From the NCBI GenBank assembly GCA_018698675.1, contig JABIPA010000009.1, forward strand, positions 1 through 64,000: a stretch of DNA of 64,000 nucleotides. The letters run 5' to 3'. Shown here piece after piece: positions 52,683 to 62,781 of the stretch. Numbering within the stretch: position 1 is the stretch's first letter; each line of letters opens with the position of its first letter. Made by a program: the position numbers and the translations under genes. The DNA is from a bacterium. GTDB taxonomy: Bacteria > Margulisbacteria > Marinamargulisbacteria > JABIPA01. The notes under the pieces are model-generated. The model did not search any database, had not been told where the DNA came from, and saw nothing but the letters and a program-made list of their open reading frames with translations.

Positions 52683-54398
52683 TTATTCCCAATAAGCTAT
52701 TTCATTGTTATCCGGAATAGGTAGGTCGACAAGCTTGTTAAGTGTCGGATTATAACTGTATACGGAGCGTGCTGAGACATACAGTAGGAATTCCTTATTG
52801 TTTGGAATAATCGCTTTTACAGGCCCTGATTGTGGAGGATCGATTATTGTATAAAAAGGCACGAACTTCATTTTACTATTTAGTTTCTCTCCCCAAAAAA
52901 CGAGTCGATTATCGTTTAAAATGGCACAGTTGTGCATTCCAGTGGAAAAGACCTCTTTGATTGTCGCTTTATCAGGAACGATTGACTCATTTTCTGATAA
53001 TCCAGTTCTTCCCCAGGTGATTATTTTTTTGTTACTTAGGATGCCTGTGAAAGAAAAATTAGTGGCACGTATCGATACGACTTTTATTCCTTTTTCAAGG
53101 TTGGGCGTAATTCCGCCAGCGGCTTCTTGTCCCCAACTTACGATTTTGTCGTCTTCCATGTGGGCAGAAAACGCATTGTTTGTAGCAATTAGTGAGAGGA
53201 CTTTTGCGTCTTTTTGAATATCAGGATATGCGCCTCCGTATTCGAGATTTCCCCAGGTCACAATCGTTTTATCGTCTAAATGAGCGACAAACGCCCGGTC
53301 ATTTTTTGTGATTGAGATAACGCTGCGTTCTTCTGGAATTGTTGGAGAAATCCCCCCATACAATTCGTTTCCCCATGTATGAACTCTCCCTGATTTTAAA
53401 AGAATGACACTTGCTCGAGAATTGGAATGCCAGGATTCTATTTTTTCCCCATCAGGAAGTGTTGTTTCTATTATTAAATTAGAGGATGTGCTCCATTTTA
53501 CAATTTCATTTGTCTCTAGGTGTGCAAAAAATTCGAGTTGATTTGAGTGAATATCAAAGACTTTTTTATCTTTAGGTAATTCTGGTAAAGAACCTCCTTT
53601 ACGATGATGACCCCATGATTGAATCGTGCCGTTGTTATAAAGGAGTGCGAATGCTCCATTATTTGAAATGATTTTTTGAATGGATGTGTTTTTTGAAATT
53701 ACTGGAGTATTTCCTCCTTCCATGGGTTGCCCCCACGCAACAATATCCCCCCTTTTGGTTTCAATGCAATAGGCGGCACTTGTTGTACAAACCGATTTTA
53801 TTTCGTTGGGCGCAATTGGTAGTTTTTTGAATGTATTTGGGAGAACCGAGTTTGCTTTGTCCAAAATGGTGGGGTTATTCCATTTGAGCATTTCGTTGTT
53901 TTTTAGAACAACCAGATGTGTGCTTGATGTACTAAAAATTAGGGGAAGTCGTGGCGATTTAACGTTGTTTTTAAAGAAATGTAAATTGGCTAATGCTAAA
54001 TTCTTTGGTATTCGATATTCATTTATTAAAAATAGGCTTAATTTTGATAAATCCGATTGCATTGCAACACTAACAGGATGCTTGTTCATCCATTTAATGA
54101 CGGATTCATTTTTGGGGATAGTGGCTGCTGAAATATTAAAATATGGAGCCATCGAGGCAGACGAACTTAGTTCGTTGATTCGGTGACCTACAAGCTGAAG
54201 TGAGTAAATAGAGTCGGATGAAAGGAACTGGCATACGCAGGAAAAAACATCATCATTCATGTATCTGATGAATAGAGAGCTTTTGTCGTTACGAGCTATT
54301 AATTTGGTTTGTTCTGAATTATTTATTGTTTGGACGTTATTCGTTTTTGTATCGGTTAGAATGATGTTGGCTGAACCAATACTTAGAATTTTTTTCAT
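52683..54398 (-). CDS. F-box-like domain plus RCC1-like repeat protein (paralogue of 1442..3094)
   Basis: ATG at 54398 (track start 54437 is TTG). 'MNDDVFSCVCQFLSSDSIYSLQLVGHRINELSSSASMAPYF' F-box-like; repeated ~50-aa 'WGxxxxGGxxPxxxxxxxVxSI...AFxAHLxDxxIVTWG' units. Confidence 0.8.
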   Translation of the reverse strand: MKKILSIGSANIILTDTKTNNVQTINNSEQTKLIARNDKSSLFIRYMNDDVFSCVCQFLSSDSIYSLQLVGHRINELSSSASMAPYFNISAATIPKNESVIKWMNKHPVSVAMQSDLSKLSLFLINEYRIPKNLALANLHFFKNNVKSPRLPLIFSTSSTHLVVLKNNEMLKWNNPTILDKANSVLPNTFKKLPIAPNEIKSVCTTSAAYCIETKRGDIVAWGQPMEGGNTPVISKNTSIQKIISNNGAFALLYNNGTIQSWGHHRKGGSLPELPKDKKVFDIHSNQLEFFAHLETNEIVKWSTSSNLIIETTLPDGEKIESWHSNSRASVILLKSGRVHTWGNELYGGISPTIPEERSVISITKNDRAFVAHLDDKTIVTWGNLEYGGAYPDIQKDAKVLSLIATNNAFSAHMEDDKIVSWGQEAAGGITPNLEKGIKVVSIRATNFSFTGILSNKKIITWGRTGLSENESIVPDKATIKEVFSTGMHNCAILNDNRLVFWGEKLNSKMKFVPFYTIIDPPQSGPVKAIIPNNKEFLLYVSARSVYSYNPTLNKLVDLPIPDNNEIAYWE

Positions 54399-54534
54399 TT
54401 GCCAATGAATTATTCCCTTTTTAGATGCACAAATCAAATGGGTGTAATGAAAATGGGTGATTTACTTCTAATAGAGAGAGATAGAATTTTTTTTCAGTAA
54501 GATAAAATTCTTTTTTTTTTAATATATTCTACGT

Positions 54535-54560
54535 ATACTGACAATCATGTAGGTAAGTAT
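54535..54560. promoter_or_regulatory. Candidate TetR-family operator
   Basis: ATACTGAC-N10-GTAAGTAT imperfect dyad upstream of the TetR gene, overlapping a TATACT -10-like hexamer. Confidence 0.35.
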
Positions 54561-54590
54561 GGGGAAGGGGTTTATACAAGGAGATTGATT

Positions 54591-55163
54591 ATGAGAGATT
54601 TGATTTTAAAAGAGGCCGTTAAACAACTTAAACGAGGCGGTTATGAAAACCTCAGCTTTACCGCTATTTCTAAAACCTTAGATACCTCTAGGGCAAATCT
54701 TCATCATCATTTTAGTAATAAAGAGGGGCTTGCTATAGCTGCAACTCAATCTTATATTAATAATAATATGGCACGATTGAATGAAATTTCTTTGAGACAT
54801 ACCGGCGACTTTTTAGGGTTTGTTGTAGAAATTGAACATATGTTTATCGAATTGATTAGGTCTAACGGTGCAAAGGGGATGTGTATTTGTTCTCAATTGG
54901 TTAGAGAAGAAGGGCTTCCTGAAGAGCTTGTTGTTTTGTCGAAACGTCATTTTAATGATTTGATTTCCTTGTTTGAAACACAAATTAAAGAAGCTCAGCA
55001 TGATGGCGTAATTAAATCGATAATTCCTCCCCGGAAATTGGCGGTTCAACTTTGGACTATAATATTAGGTATTTTACAAATGGCGCTCACTGCTAGTGAC
55101 GTCGAGCCTTATCTGGATGATATGAAAGGTATTTTAACTAATTCAGTTTCCTATTCAGCTTAA
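54591..55163 (+). CDS. TetR/AcrR family transcriptional regulator
   Basis: LKEAVKQLKRGGYENLSFTAISKTLDTSRANLHHHFSNKEGLAIAA N-terminal HTH; ~190 aa; AAGGAG SD before ATG 54591. Confidence 0.9.
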   Translation: MRDLILKEAVKQLKRGGYENLSFTAISKTLDTSRANLHHHFSNKEGLAIAATQSYINNNMARLNEISLRHTGDFLGFVVEIEHMFIELIRSNGAKGMCICSQLVREEGLPEELVVLSKRHFNDLISLFETQIKEAQHDGVIKSIIPPRKLAVQLWTIILGILQMALTASDVEPYLDDMKGILTNSVSYSA

Positions 55164-55319
55164 GATAGTCGTTTAGTTTAAAAAGACTAGGATACGATTT
55201 TATTGTAACCTATCCCTTACCCTCAAGTTAGTTTCCCTCTAGAAAATTATTCAAAATATGATATAAACGTGTGTGCCGAAAATTAAAATTAAAACCATAG
55301 TCTACCCAGGAGTCTTATC

Positions 55320-57005
55320 ATGAATAAAGTTGTCGCCGTTCCTATATTAACTCAATCCGTACAGTCACCTGGTTTAGAAGATAGTATTCTCATTCATTCA
55401 GTTGAGTCGGTTATTCCTGAACTTTATAAATTGAAGGAGGATATCATTAAGTCTCTTAGTGATTTAGTTGATAATTTTTTAGGGATTCGAGCTATTAAAC
55501 AACAAGACTATTATGATGGAAAACTTGAACTTACCCGGATACCGGGAGTGCCCGTTGATGTATCTGTTCTAGTTGAATGGGCGGTAGAAGGGATTAAGCT
55601 TGAGGAAACACAATTAATAGGAAATATTGTCTTAGAAACAATTAGAAAGTTAACCACTCTTTCTGATATGTGTGCTGCAGATTCAGAGTCTTCAATTTCT
55701 GAAATATTAAATGTTTACATTGAGGATATCGGAGATGGTGACCGAATTAAGGAATTATTAAAACGAGAATTTAAGGATTTTACCTTTCCTACAGTTGCGG
55801 GTGGATATGTGCCGGCCGAGGAACGGGGTGGGTCTATTGGATTTGGAAATGTTTATTATCAGGGAGCTGTTCAACAACTAATTGCAAATAGGCAAAGTAA
55901 TAGAGTCAATTCTTCCACAAGACCTGGAATATTATGTCGACAGTCTCGGATAAATGCTGGACGTTCTGGAGGGAGACGTAGTTCGATGGCTAATCCACTT
56001 TCTGAGCCTCGTCCTCAAACAAGGTATCAACGAGGATTTAGCGCAGCGATCGCTCAGCCATCTCCTGACGACTCTTCAGATTCAGACACAGATGTAGAGG
56101 AGCCTGTAGGCACAATTTTACCGGCTAACTCAGCATCTCTTTCTCGACTTGGTCTTGAAAATGAAGAGGAATCTATGTCAATGCATTCCCAAAAAGATTC
56201 ATACGACGCTTCGGACGACTCAGATGTATCGACGGATTATACTAATAATTTCTTAGACTTATCTAATTACGATAAGATAAAAATCGATGATGGTGTGGGC
56301 GATAAAGTAAACGTTATTAATAATAATGTATTGGGAGTGAATGTAGATGGAATTAACCCAATAACAAAATTTTTGAGTAAACAAGTTAATACTATAGAGG
56401 CAGTTGAAGCAGGTTTTAGATATAAACTTACACCTTCGGAAATGTCTAAACCTAATTTTTCTAAATTTACTCCTTTAGATGCTCGATCTATACGAACAAC
56501 TAATGTAGATGAGGAATTAATTCGACCTACTTCTTTTTTGACATTTATAAGAGCTATTGTGGACTTAGTTCCATCTCCTAAAGTAGACGTCGTAAAATTG
56601 GCATTTAGATTGGGAAATGTTAAACATGAATTGACACTATCAGAACATGATATTCCTGTAGAGTTTTCGGATGATATATCGGGTCAGTTGATGGCTATGC
56701 CTATTCGATTGACATGTTCGAGTCATCGCCAGTCTAGCTCAAAAGATGCTTATTCAAATGGGGAAGAGAGCTTGAGCAAAAAGGCAAAAGTAGAGCAATC
56801 GCAAAAAGTATCGGGTGATGTTGAGCCAATTTGTGATACTTCATATCTCGTAGACGAAAAAACGAAAGAATCACTTCCTTTTTGTACGTGTGGGTGTGGG
56901 TTTGATGTTGAGAACGACGATGAAACTAAACTTAAGATAGAGCAGTGGCTCAAAGAAACGGTTAAAAAGTCGACATGCCTGGGACGTCTTGATTCAGAAA
57001 GTTAA
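55320..57005 (+). CDS. Hypothetical protein with Ser/Arg then acidic low-complexity centre and Cys-rich C-terminus
   Basis: SRINAGRSGGRRSSMANPLSEPRPQTRYQRG...PSPDDSSDSDTDVEEPVG...PFCTCGCGFDVENDDE; CAGGAG SD. Confidence 0.75.
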   Translation: MNKVVAVPILTQSVQSPGLEDSILIHSVESVIPELYKLKEDIIKSLSDLVDNFLGIRAIKQQDYYDGKLELTRIPGVPVDVSVLVEWAVEGIKLEETQLIGNIVLETIRKLTTLSDMCAADSESSISEILNVYIEDIGDGDRIKELLKREFKDFTFPTVAGGYVPAEERGGSIGFGNVYYQGAVQQLIANRQSNRVNSSTRPGILCRQSRINAGRSGGRRSSMANPLSEPRPQTRYQRGFSAAIAQPSPDDSSDSDTDVEEPVGTILPANSASLSRLGLENEEESMSMHSQKDSYDASDDSDVSTDYTNNFLDLSNYDKIKIDDGVGDKVNVINNNVLGVNVDGINPITKFLSKQVNTIEAVEAGFRYKLTPSEMSKPNFSKFTPLDARSIRTTNVDEELIRPTSFLTFIRAIVDLVPSPKVDVVKLAFRLGNVKHELTLSEHDIPVEFSDDISGQLMAMPIRLTCSSHRQSSSKDAYSNGEESLSKKAKVEQSQKVSGDVEPICDTSYLVDEKTKESLPFCTCGCGFDVENDDETKLKIEQWLKETVKKSTCLGRLDSES

Positions 57006-57006
57006 A

Positions 57007-59169
57007 CTAAATCAATTTAAACGTTGTCATGTCCTTGTATGCTTTTAAAATTTCTTCAGGAGAAACAGGTTTTTCTAATATTATTTTATCACTCAAATGA
57101 CTTGAACTTAGATCGTCGACGGATAGATTTTCTGCGATTAGAATAATCGGAATATGCTTTAGCATTGGATGTGATCGGATAGCGTCAAATTTTTGAAAGT
57201 GTTCCATATCTTCTTTCTTTAAGGTGAGTAAAATTAAGTTTGGGAGCAATAGGACCATTTTTTTGAGGGCTAGCTCGAATGAAGTTTCTCCAGATACTTT
57301 CCATTGATTTTTAGTGAAAAATATCGATAAAATATCGATGGTTTCTTGGTCTTCATCGAGAATATATGCAGATTTTATCAAACTATCCTTTTTACTATAG
57401 TCTGCCAGATCGTTAATTGTTTTCCCGTTTTTTGGACAAAACGAAATTCCAATTGGCGCATTAATGAACCCATTTTTTACTAGTCCACCATATAATTTCT
57501 TTCTCAATTGAAATACAGTTCTAGGTTCTCCTTGTAAGTGGACGACTAAGTGTTTTTTAATTTTAAACAAGTTTACTTGGTAATTGTATGCTTTAAATAC
57601 GTCATTAATAATTTGAAAAAGCAGGGTTTGATTTTTTGGAGTTAACGATGGTTTTTTATTTAAGTAGATATTAAAAAATGCTTTTGGCGTGCTTTCCGTA
57701 GAGCCTTTTATTCCATTATTAAAAAATTCTTCATATGCCTTTTTTTCGTTATAAACAGGGAGTGTGAAAATAAAGGAGGCCCCTTTACCTATTTGGGATT
57801 CGACCCAAATCGACCCTTTATGGTGATGGACAATTTCCTGACAAATTGAAAGCCCAAGACCTGTTCCTTGGTATCCTCGTTGAGAAGAATCTCTATTTAC
57901 TTGAACGAATTTTTTGAATAAACCATTTAACACTGATTTCGACAGTCCGTGGCCATCATCTTTGATACGAACTTCTATAGTATCTTTTACTTTTTCAATA
58001 TCTATCGAAATCGATGTGGAGGTATATTTAATTCCATTCGAGATGAGGTTTGTAAATATTTGGACAATTAACTCAGGGTTTCCATAGGTAGTTGTTGAGA
58101 ATGACGATGGAACCGATATTTTTATATTTTTTTCATTTATAGAATTGTCCAATATTTCTAATGATTCATGAACAAGAGACAGGATGTTAATTTGTTTTTT
58201 ATCGATGACCATTTGGCCGGAGTCTAATCGAGATAATTCTAAAAAGTTTTTTACAATTTTTTCGATTCTATCTACGTTTCTGTAAGCAATATTTATTAGA
58301 TTAGATTGGTTTTCCGTAAATGTTTTCTCGTTAAACTCTATCAGATTAGAAATGGCACCCTTGACGATTGTTAGTGGGTTTCTTAGCTCATGAGAAATTG
58401 CACCTAGAAATTCGGATTTTAGTTGATTGAATTGTTCTTTTTCTTTCATTGCCGTTTTTAAGTCTCTGGCTTTTTTTATTTGAGTTACGTCTCGGATTGA
58501 GGCTAAGTATGCGTCGTTTCCTTCCCATTGAATTAGGGACGTTCTCATTTCTCCGAAAATTGTTTTTTTGTCAGGATGAACGATTGTAATACCGGTGATT
58601 TTGTCCTTATTTAATGGGAATGTAAATGGCATTCCTACAAGAATTTCTCGTGGGCTATTCATCATTTTTTCGGCCGATTTGTTGACGAATTCAATCGATT
58701 TATCTGTGTTAACAACAATTAAAGCATCCGCATTTGACTCGATTAACTGAGAAAATTGTTTGTCTGAGTTTTTTTCAATTTTGGAGATAAGTTCTTTTCG
58801 TTCAATGGCATGTAACATCGATCTGGCAACAAGGCTTGGGCTCAGATTTTTTTTGATTAAAAAATCTTGGAATCCATATTCAATCGACTGCTTTGCGATA
58901 TTAATATTATCAATGGCTGAAATTATAATAATGGGGATTTTAATATTTTTTGGGGTAATGTTTGTTAATGTTTCTTTACCTTTTGAGTCTGGAAGGGAGA
59001 TATCGACGAGGACGATATCTATGTCATGATTTTTTAAGTAGAGAAGCCCTTTTTGCAATGTTGGCTCGGAATGAAATGTGTAAGTAGGAATTAGGAATGA
59101 CGAATTTATTAATCCACTTTTAATTGTGTTAACGAATATTTGGCTGTCTTCGATCATTAATATGTTCAT
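57007..59169 (-). CDS. Hybrid sensor histidine kinase: REC-PAS-HisKA-HATPase with C-terminal degenerate receiver
   Basis: N-terminal MNILMIEDSQIF...IDIVLVDISLPD; HELRNPLTIVKG H-box; GTGLGLSICQEIVHHHKGSIWVES G-box; C-terminal ILDEDQETIDIL...LILLTLKKEDM. Confidence 0.88.
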   Translation of the reverse strand: MNILMIEDSQIFVNTIKSGLINSSFLIPTYTFHSEPTLQKGLLYLKNHDIDIVLVDISLPDSKGKETLTNITPKNIKIPIIIISAIDNINIAKQSIEYGFQDFLIKKNLSPSLVARSMLHAIERKELISKIEKNSDKQFSQLIESNADALIVVNTDKSIEFVNKSAEKMMNSPREILVGMPFTFPLNKDKITGITIVHPDKKTIFGEMRTSLIQWEGNDAYLASIRDVTQIKKARDLKTAMKEKEQFNQLKSEFLGAISHELRNPLTIVKGAISNLIEFNEKTFTENQSNLINIAYRNVDRIEKIVKNFLELSRLDSGQMVIDKKQINILSLVHESLEILDNSINEKNIKISVPSSFSTTTYGNPELIVQIFTNLISNGIKYTSTSISIDIEKVKDTIEVRIKDDGHGLSKSVLNGLFKKFVQVNRDSSQRGYQGTGLGLSICQEIVHHHKGSIWVESQIGKGASFIFTLPVYNEKKAYEEFFNNGIKGSTESTPKAFFNIYLNKKPSLTPKNQTLLFQIINDVFKAYNYQVNLFKIKKHLVVHLQGEPRTVFQLRKKLYGGLVKNGFINAPIGISFCPKNGKTINDLADYSKKDSLIKSAYILDEDQETIDILSIFFTKNQWKVSGETSFELALKKMVLLLPNLILLTLKKEDMEHFQKFDAIRSHPMLKHIPIILIAENLSVDDLSSSHLSDKIILEKPVSPEEILKAYKDMTTFKLI

Positions 59170-60263
59170 TGGATGGGTGTAGTCTGTTTCGCTTTATTTG
59201 TTTTGTTTTTATGGTTGCGTTCAATTCTGCGTTGCGCATTTAAGTGATCGTTGTAGTTGCTACTAAAGGTGTGAGTTCCATCTTTGTTGGATACAAAAAA
59301 TAAATATGGGTTTTTGGCGGGTTTAATAGCTGCTGTGAATGCTTGTTTTCCTGGAGAAGAAATAGGTGTAGGTGGGAGCCCGAATTCTCGGTACGTGTTA
59401 TAGGGAGAAACGGTATCTAGATCGTGGTAAGAGAGCTCTGTTTTTCCTGGTTTTCCTATCGCGTACAGAACGGTTGGGCAAGATTCTAATCGTTGCATTT
59501 TTTTTAGTCGGTTAAAGAATACGGCTGCTATTTGAGGCATTTCTTTTGTGGATGCGGCTTCTTTTTGGATAATTGAGGCTATGGTCATCATTCTGTGGAA
59601 GTTATAGTTTTTCTTTTTTTTACTTTCTTTATATAAAGGGAGCAAGATTTTTTCGGTTTGGGATATCATCGAGTTTACGATGGTTTTAGTTTTCGTGCCT
59701 TTTGCAAAGAAATAGGTGTCTGGATACAGATACCCTTCTAAATTTGAAGTTGGAACAGACTCTAACCATGAATGTGTTGATATGAGATCTTGTTTTGCTT
59801 GAGTTTGCACATAGTTTTTAAAGTCGGCTGCTTTTATCAAATTGTTTGATTCGAGTAAATTGGCAATTTCGTGAATGGAATAACCTTCAGGTACAGTAAC
59901 TTTTAAAAAGTTTTGAGACCCTTTTTTTTCGGTTAGGTAGTCGACGGTTTCTAATAAAGAGTAAGATGGGCTCAATTTGAATCGACCTGCCCGTATTTTT
60001 TTGTCTAAGTTAGTGAATCTTAAATAAAGTAAGAACGTTTTTTCTTTTTTAATCAGGTTTTTCTTTTTTAAATGGGAAGCAAGTGTTCGAACCGTCATGT
60101 TAGGTTCTACATCGAGGTAAATAATTTCTTGTGATTTTGATACGGGTGAATAGAGTTGAGATAGCCCGTAACCTGTAAGAACCGTGACGCAAAGTCCTAA
60201 GTAAATGCCCCATTTTTTCATTGAATTTAGAGGTGAACTGGATGACTTTTCTTCTTGTATCAT
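59166..60263 (-). CDS. mltG: Endolytic murein transglycosylase MltG (YceG-like)
   Basis: VTVPEGYSIHEIANLL, NLEGYLYPDTYFF, MMTIASIIQKEA, SPYNTYREFGLPPTPISSPGKQAFTAAIKPAKNPYLFFV. Confidence 0.92.
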   Translation of the reverse strand: MIQEEKSSSSPLNSMKKWGIYLGLCVTVLTGYGLSQLYSPVSKSQEIIYLDVEPNMTVRTLASHLKKKNLIKKEKTFLLYLRFTNLDKKIRAGRFKLSPSYSLLETVDYLTEKKGSQNFLKVTVPEGYSIHEIANLLESNNLIKAADFKNYVQTQAKQDLISTHSWLESVPTSNLEGYLYPDTYFFAKGTKTKTIVNSMISQTEKILLPLYKESKKKKNYNFHRMMTIASIIQKEAASTKEMPQIAAVFFNRLKKMQRLESCPTVLYAIGKPGKTELSYHDLDTVSPYNTYREFGLPPTPISSPGKQAFTAAIKPAKNPYLFFVSNKDGTHTFSSNYNDHLNAQRRIERNHKNKTNKAKQTTPIQ

Positions 60264-60320
60264 AGTATCAATTTATCATATCTAAATATCTTAGAACATG
60301 GAGAATTGGAAGAATCATAA

Positions 60321-60551
60321 TTAATTTTTTATTAAAAGACCATCTGCGTCTTTGAATTTCCCGCAAATAATAAGAATTGTGTCTACGAGGGCCCAAATTC
60401 CGAAGCCTCCTAATGTTACTAACATCAGCATTCCGGTTCCTATTTTTCCAACATAAAAACGATGAACACCTAATGATCCTAAAAAGAAACATAGCAGGAG
60501 AGTTTGTATGTATGGTTTTTCACTTATTTGTTGGATGTTTTCATTCGTCAT
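60321..60551 (-). CDS. TM2 domain protein
   Basis: LLLCFFLGSLGVHRFYVGKIGTGMLMLVTLGGFGIWALVDTILIICGKFKDADG is the TM2 pattern. Confidence 0.88.
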   Translation of the reverse strand: MTNENIQQISEKPYIQTLLLCFFLGSLGVHRFYVGKIGTGMLMLVTLGGFGIWALVDTILIICGKFKDADGLLIKN

Positions 60552-60564
60552 TTTTTAATTCCCC

Positions 60565-61776
60565 TTAATGGTAGTGGATTTGAACCCCAATGTTTAAAAT
60601 TGGATCGTTATATGGCCATTCTCGTGTTTGTTTTAAGGTCTGATTATTTCCATATTTTATGTTAGCGATCAGACTCAAAATATTATTCATTTTCTTTTTA
60701 ATTTCAGTTTTTGCAAAGTAGTTGAAGTCGGTGTCTATGTTTAGGGATCCTTTATAACTGAAGCCGGACGTATTTTTACTTATCACACTAAATGTTAGCT
60801 CCAAAGGCGTTCGTTTTCCATATAATACGGATTCCACTTCCAAGATAAAGAATTTTGTTTGAGTGATAGGAAAAAGGGTGGCGGTGAGCATGGAGACACT
60901 GGATGGGTTTAGATAGACGAACCATTCAGGAAGTAAAAATGAGATATCAAATAGAGTATGCGGATAGATTGATGTATCAGCGTCAAAACGTGATAAGTCA
61001 GTCGAGCTCGGTGACAAAAGGAATGCTGCAACATGGGCATAAAATAATTGGTCTATCGTAATATCGTACCCTTGTTCATTTAGAGCGCTGATATAACGAT
61101 TGGGATCGCCGTCCGGATCGCTTCCATTTAAGTTTGTTGCTACGTAAAGTGCCCCTAGGCTTCTATTGACCTGAAAATCAATTAAGTTGTGTTTAGATTT
61201 GATGGATGTAAGGGATTGAAAAAGAATATTTTTCGCGAAGTCCGTATTATAATTTATCCCTGCACCTAGAATTTGTGCATTCATTATAGGCGTCAGTGTT
61301 ACATTGTTTGGGTTATCTACTCCCGTATACGCTCTTCCTGAAGTCGTGATTTCGTTTAGATAAAGGTCCCATACGGATAAAGGAAGGTCTATCCATTCGT
61401 CGTCGAAACCTGCTCCGAAATATGGAGCGAATCCGTGCAGATAGTCTGTGGCAGCATGTCCCGATTCGTGTACAACTGTGGCTATTGAGTAAGAGAGCTT
61501 TAGATGGACTAAGTAGGCTGGAAGCATAAATAGTGTATGGGTTAATGAATTTTCGTTGGTAGGGTTTATTTTTTTTTCATAGGCATTCAAAAGAAAGTGG
61601 TTTAAGTTTGATACGTTTTCAGCCCATTCAAATACGGTTGGTTGATATAGTTCTGTTCGATATTGAGATTGTTGGGTAGACAGGCTTATTGTTTCTGCTG
61701 AGGTAGGCGATGTTAGTGCATTTAACAATAACATCGCAGGTAAAATAAAAGGGAGAGTGTTTTTTAGACTACGCAT
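60565..61776 (-). CDS. Secreted/membrane hypothetical with HEXXH motif
   Basis: Signal peptide MRSLKNTLPFILPAMLLLNALTSPTSA; ATVVHESGHAATDYLHGFAPYFGAG contains HESGH. Confidence 0.7.
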   Translation of the reverse strand: MRSLKNTLPFILPAMLLLNALTSPTSAETISLSTQQSQYRTELYQPTVFEWAENVSNLNHFLLNAYEKKINPTNENSLTHTLFMLPAYLVHLKLSYSIATVVHESGHAATDYLHGFAPYFGAGFDDEWIDLPLSVWDLYLNEITTSGRAYTGVDNPNNVTLTPIMNAQILGAGINYNTDFAKNILFQSLTSIKSKHNLIDFQVNRSLGALYVATNLNGSDPDGDPNRYISALNEQGYDITIDQLFYAHVAAFLLSPSSTDLSRFDADTSIYPHTLFDISFLLPEWFVYLNPSSVSMLTATLFPITQTKFFILEVESVLYGKRTPLELTFSVISKNTSGFSYKGSLNIDTDFNYFAKTEIKKKMNNILSLIANIKYGNNQTLKQTREWPYNDPILNIGVQIHYH

Positions 61777-61788
61777 GGTTTTTTTAGG

Positions 61789-62781
61789 CTAAGTAGATTC
61801 GTCTGCACTGCTGTCACTGATAGATCCAGAATAGTCTTCTTTTATGTAGGTTACTTCCTTTGTTTCTGTTGTGGTGTGTCTTGTAGAATGAGTAGATATT
61901 ACTTTGTATCCTTTTCGTTGTGGGCCTTGTTCTAATATCGATTTTCTAGCTCCTTCTGTGCCTCCATCTGCGGCTGGATAATAGGCTCCATTCGTTTTGT
62001 TGAATTCTTGTGTGAATGAGCTTTCGCCATTTGCTATTTTTTGCAATGATCCTCTCGCCAATTTATTCATACCTGGAGTTCTTCCTGGTGTTGCTTCTGC
62101 AACCTGAGAAAATGAAATTAGGCTTATTGCGGCTTGAAGCGCATCATCGTTTAGGGTAGTGAGTAGATCTTTTTGGTCATTAATACTGCTATTAAGTGCT
62201 GTCAGAATAGAGGTTGCTGTACTGGAGGATGATGTTCCTTTATCTAAGATACTGGAGGATTCGTCGTATCCGTCTTTATATTTTTTTGTATCGTAAAAGC
62301 TGTATTTATAACCTTGGGTTAGTGTTTTTGTTACAACTTGACCTCTGTGGCTAGGGTCCTGTCTAAATCCTCGAGACTCTCCTCCTATATTAATTCGGAT
62401 ATCTAGCTTTTTTCTTTTATACGTTTCGGAACTTCTATGCTGTTGTAGTATTTCCATTACTTGTTTTAATGTAAGATTTTTATGTTCTGGTTTTAACGTA
62501 ACAATGTAGTCGGCATCGTATTTTCCTGGATTCTTAACTGCTTTGAACTTAAAAATAGTTTCAAATTTATCAGCCATTTTTTCTGCTCTGTTAATGGCCC
62601 GAGAGTTGGCTTCAACGACTTTATTAAAATTAGGTGCAGATGTTTTTTTTGGTTTAGAATTTAACGTTAAGTCTTCAAGGCTTTGAGTTAGTTTATCATC
62701 AGATATAGGCGGCTTTTTTTTTGGTTTGAGTTTTAGTTTAGATGGTGCGTCGAATACTGAAAGTGCAATTGTTTTTTTCAT
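61789..62781 (-). CDS. Hypothetical protein, Lys-rich N-terminus and Ser-rich segments
   Basis: 330 aa; MKKTIALSVFDAPSKLKLKPKKKPPISDDKLTQSLEDLTL...; ATG preceded by AGGAAA. Confidence 0.7.
   Translation of the reverse strand: MKKTIALSVFDAPSKLKLKPKKKPPISDDKLTQSLEDLTLNSKPKKTSAPNFNKVVEANSRAINRAEKMADKFETIFKFKAVKNPGKYDADYIVTLKPEHKNLTLKQVMEILQQHRSSETYKRKKLDIRINIGGESRGFRQDPSHRGQVVTKTLTQGYKYSFYDTKKYKDGYDESSSILDKGTSSSSTATSILTALNSSINDQKDLLTTLNDDALQAAISLISFSQVAEATPGRTPGMNKLARGSLQKIANGESSFTQEFNKTNGAYYPAADGGTEGARKSILEQGPQRKGYKVISTHSTRHTTTETKEVTYIKEDYSGSISDSSADEST

Noticed and set aside
58760-60568. ORFs 58760..59029 (+), 60377..60568 (+) and 60268..60492 (-)
   Set aside because: Antisense or alternate-frame to the histidine kinase and the TM2 gene; the TM2 reading frame is clearly the real one.
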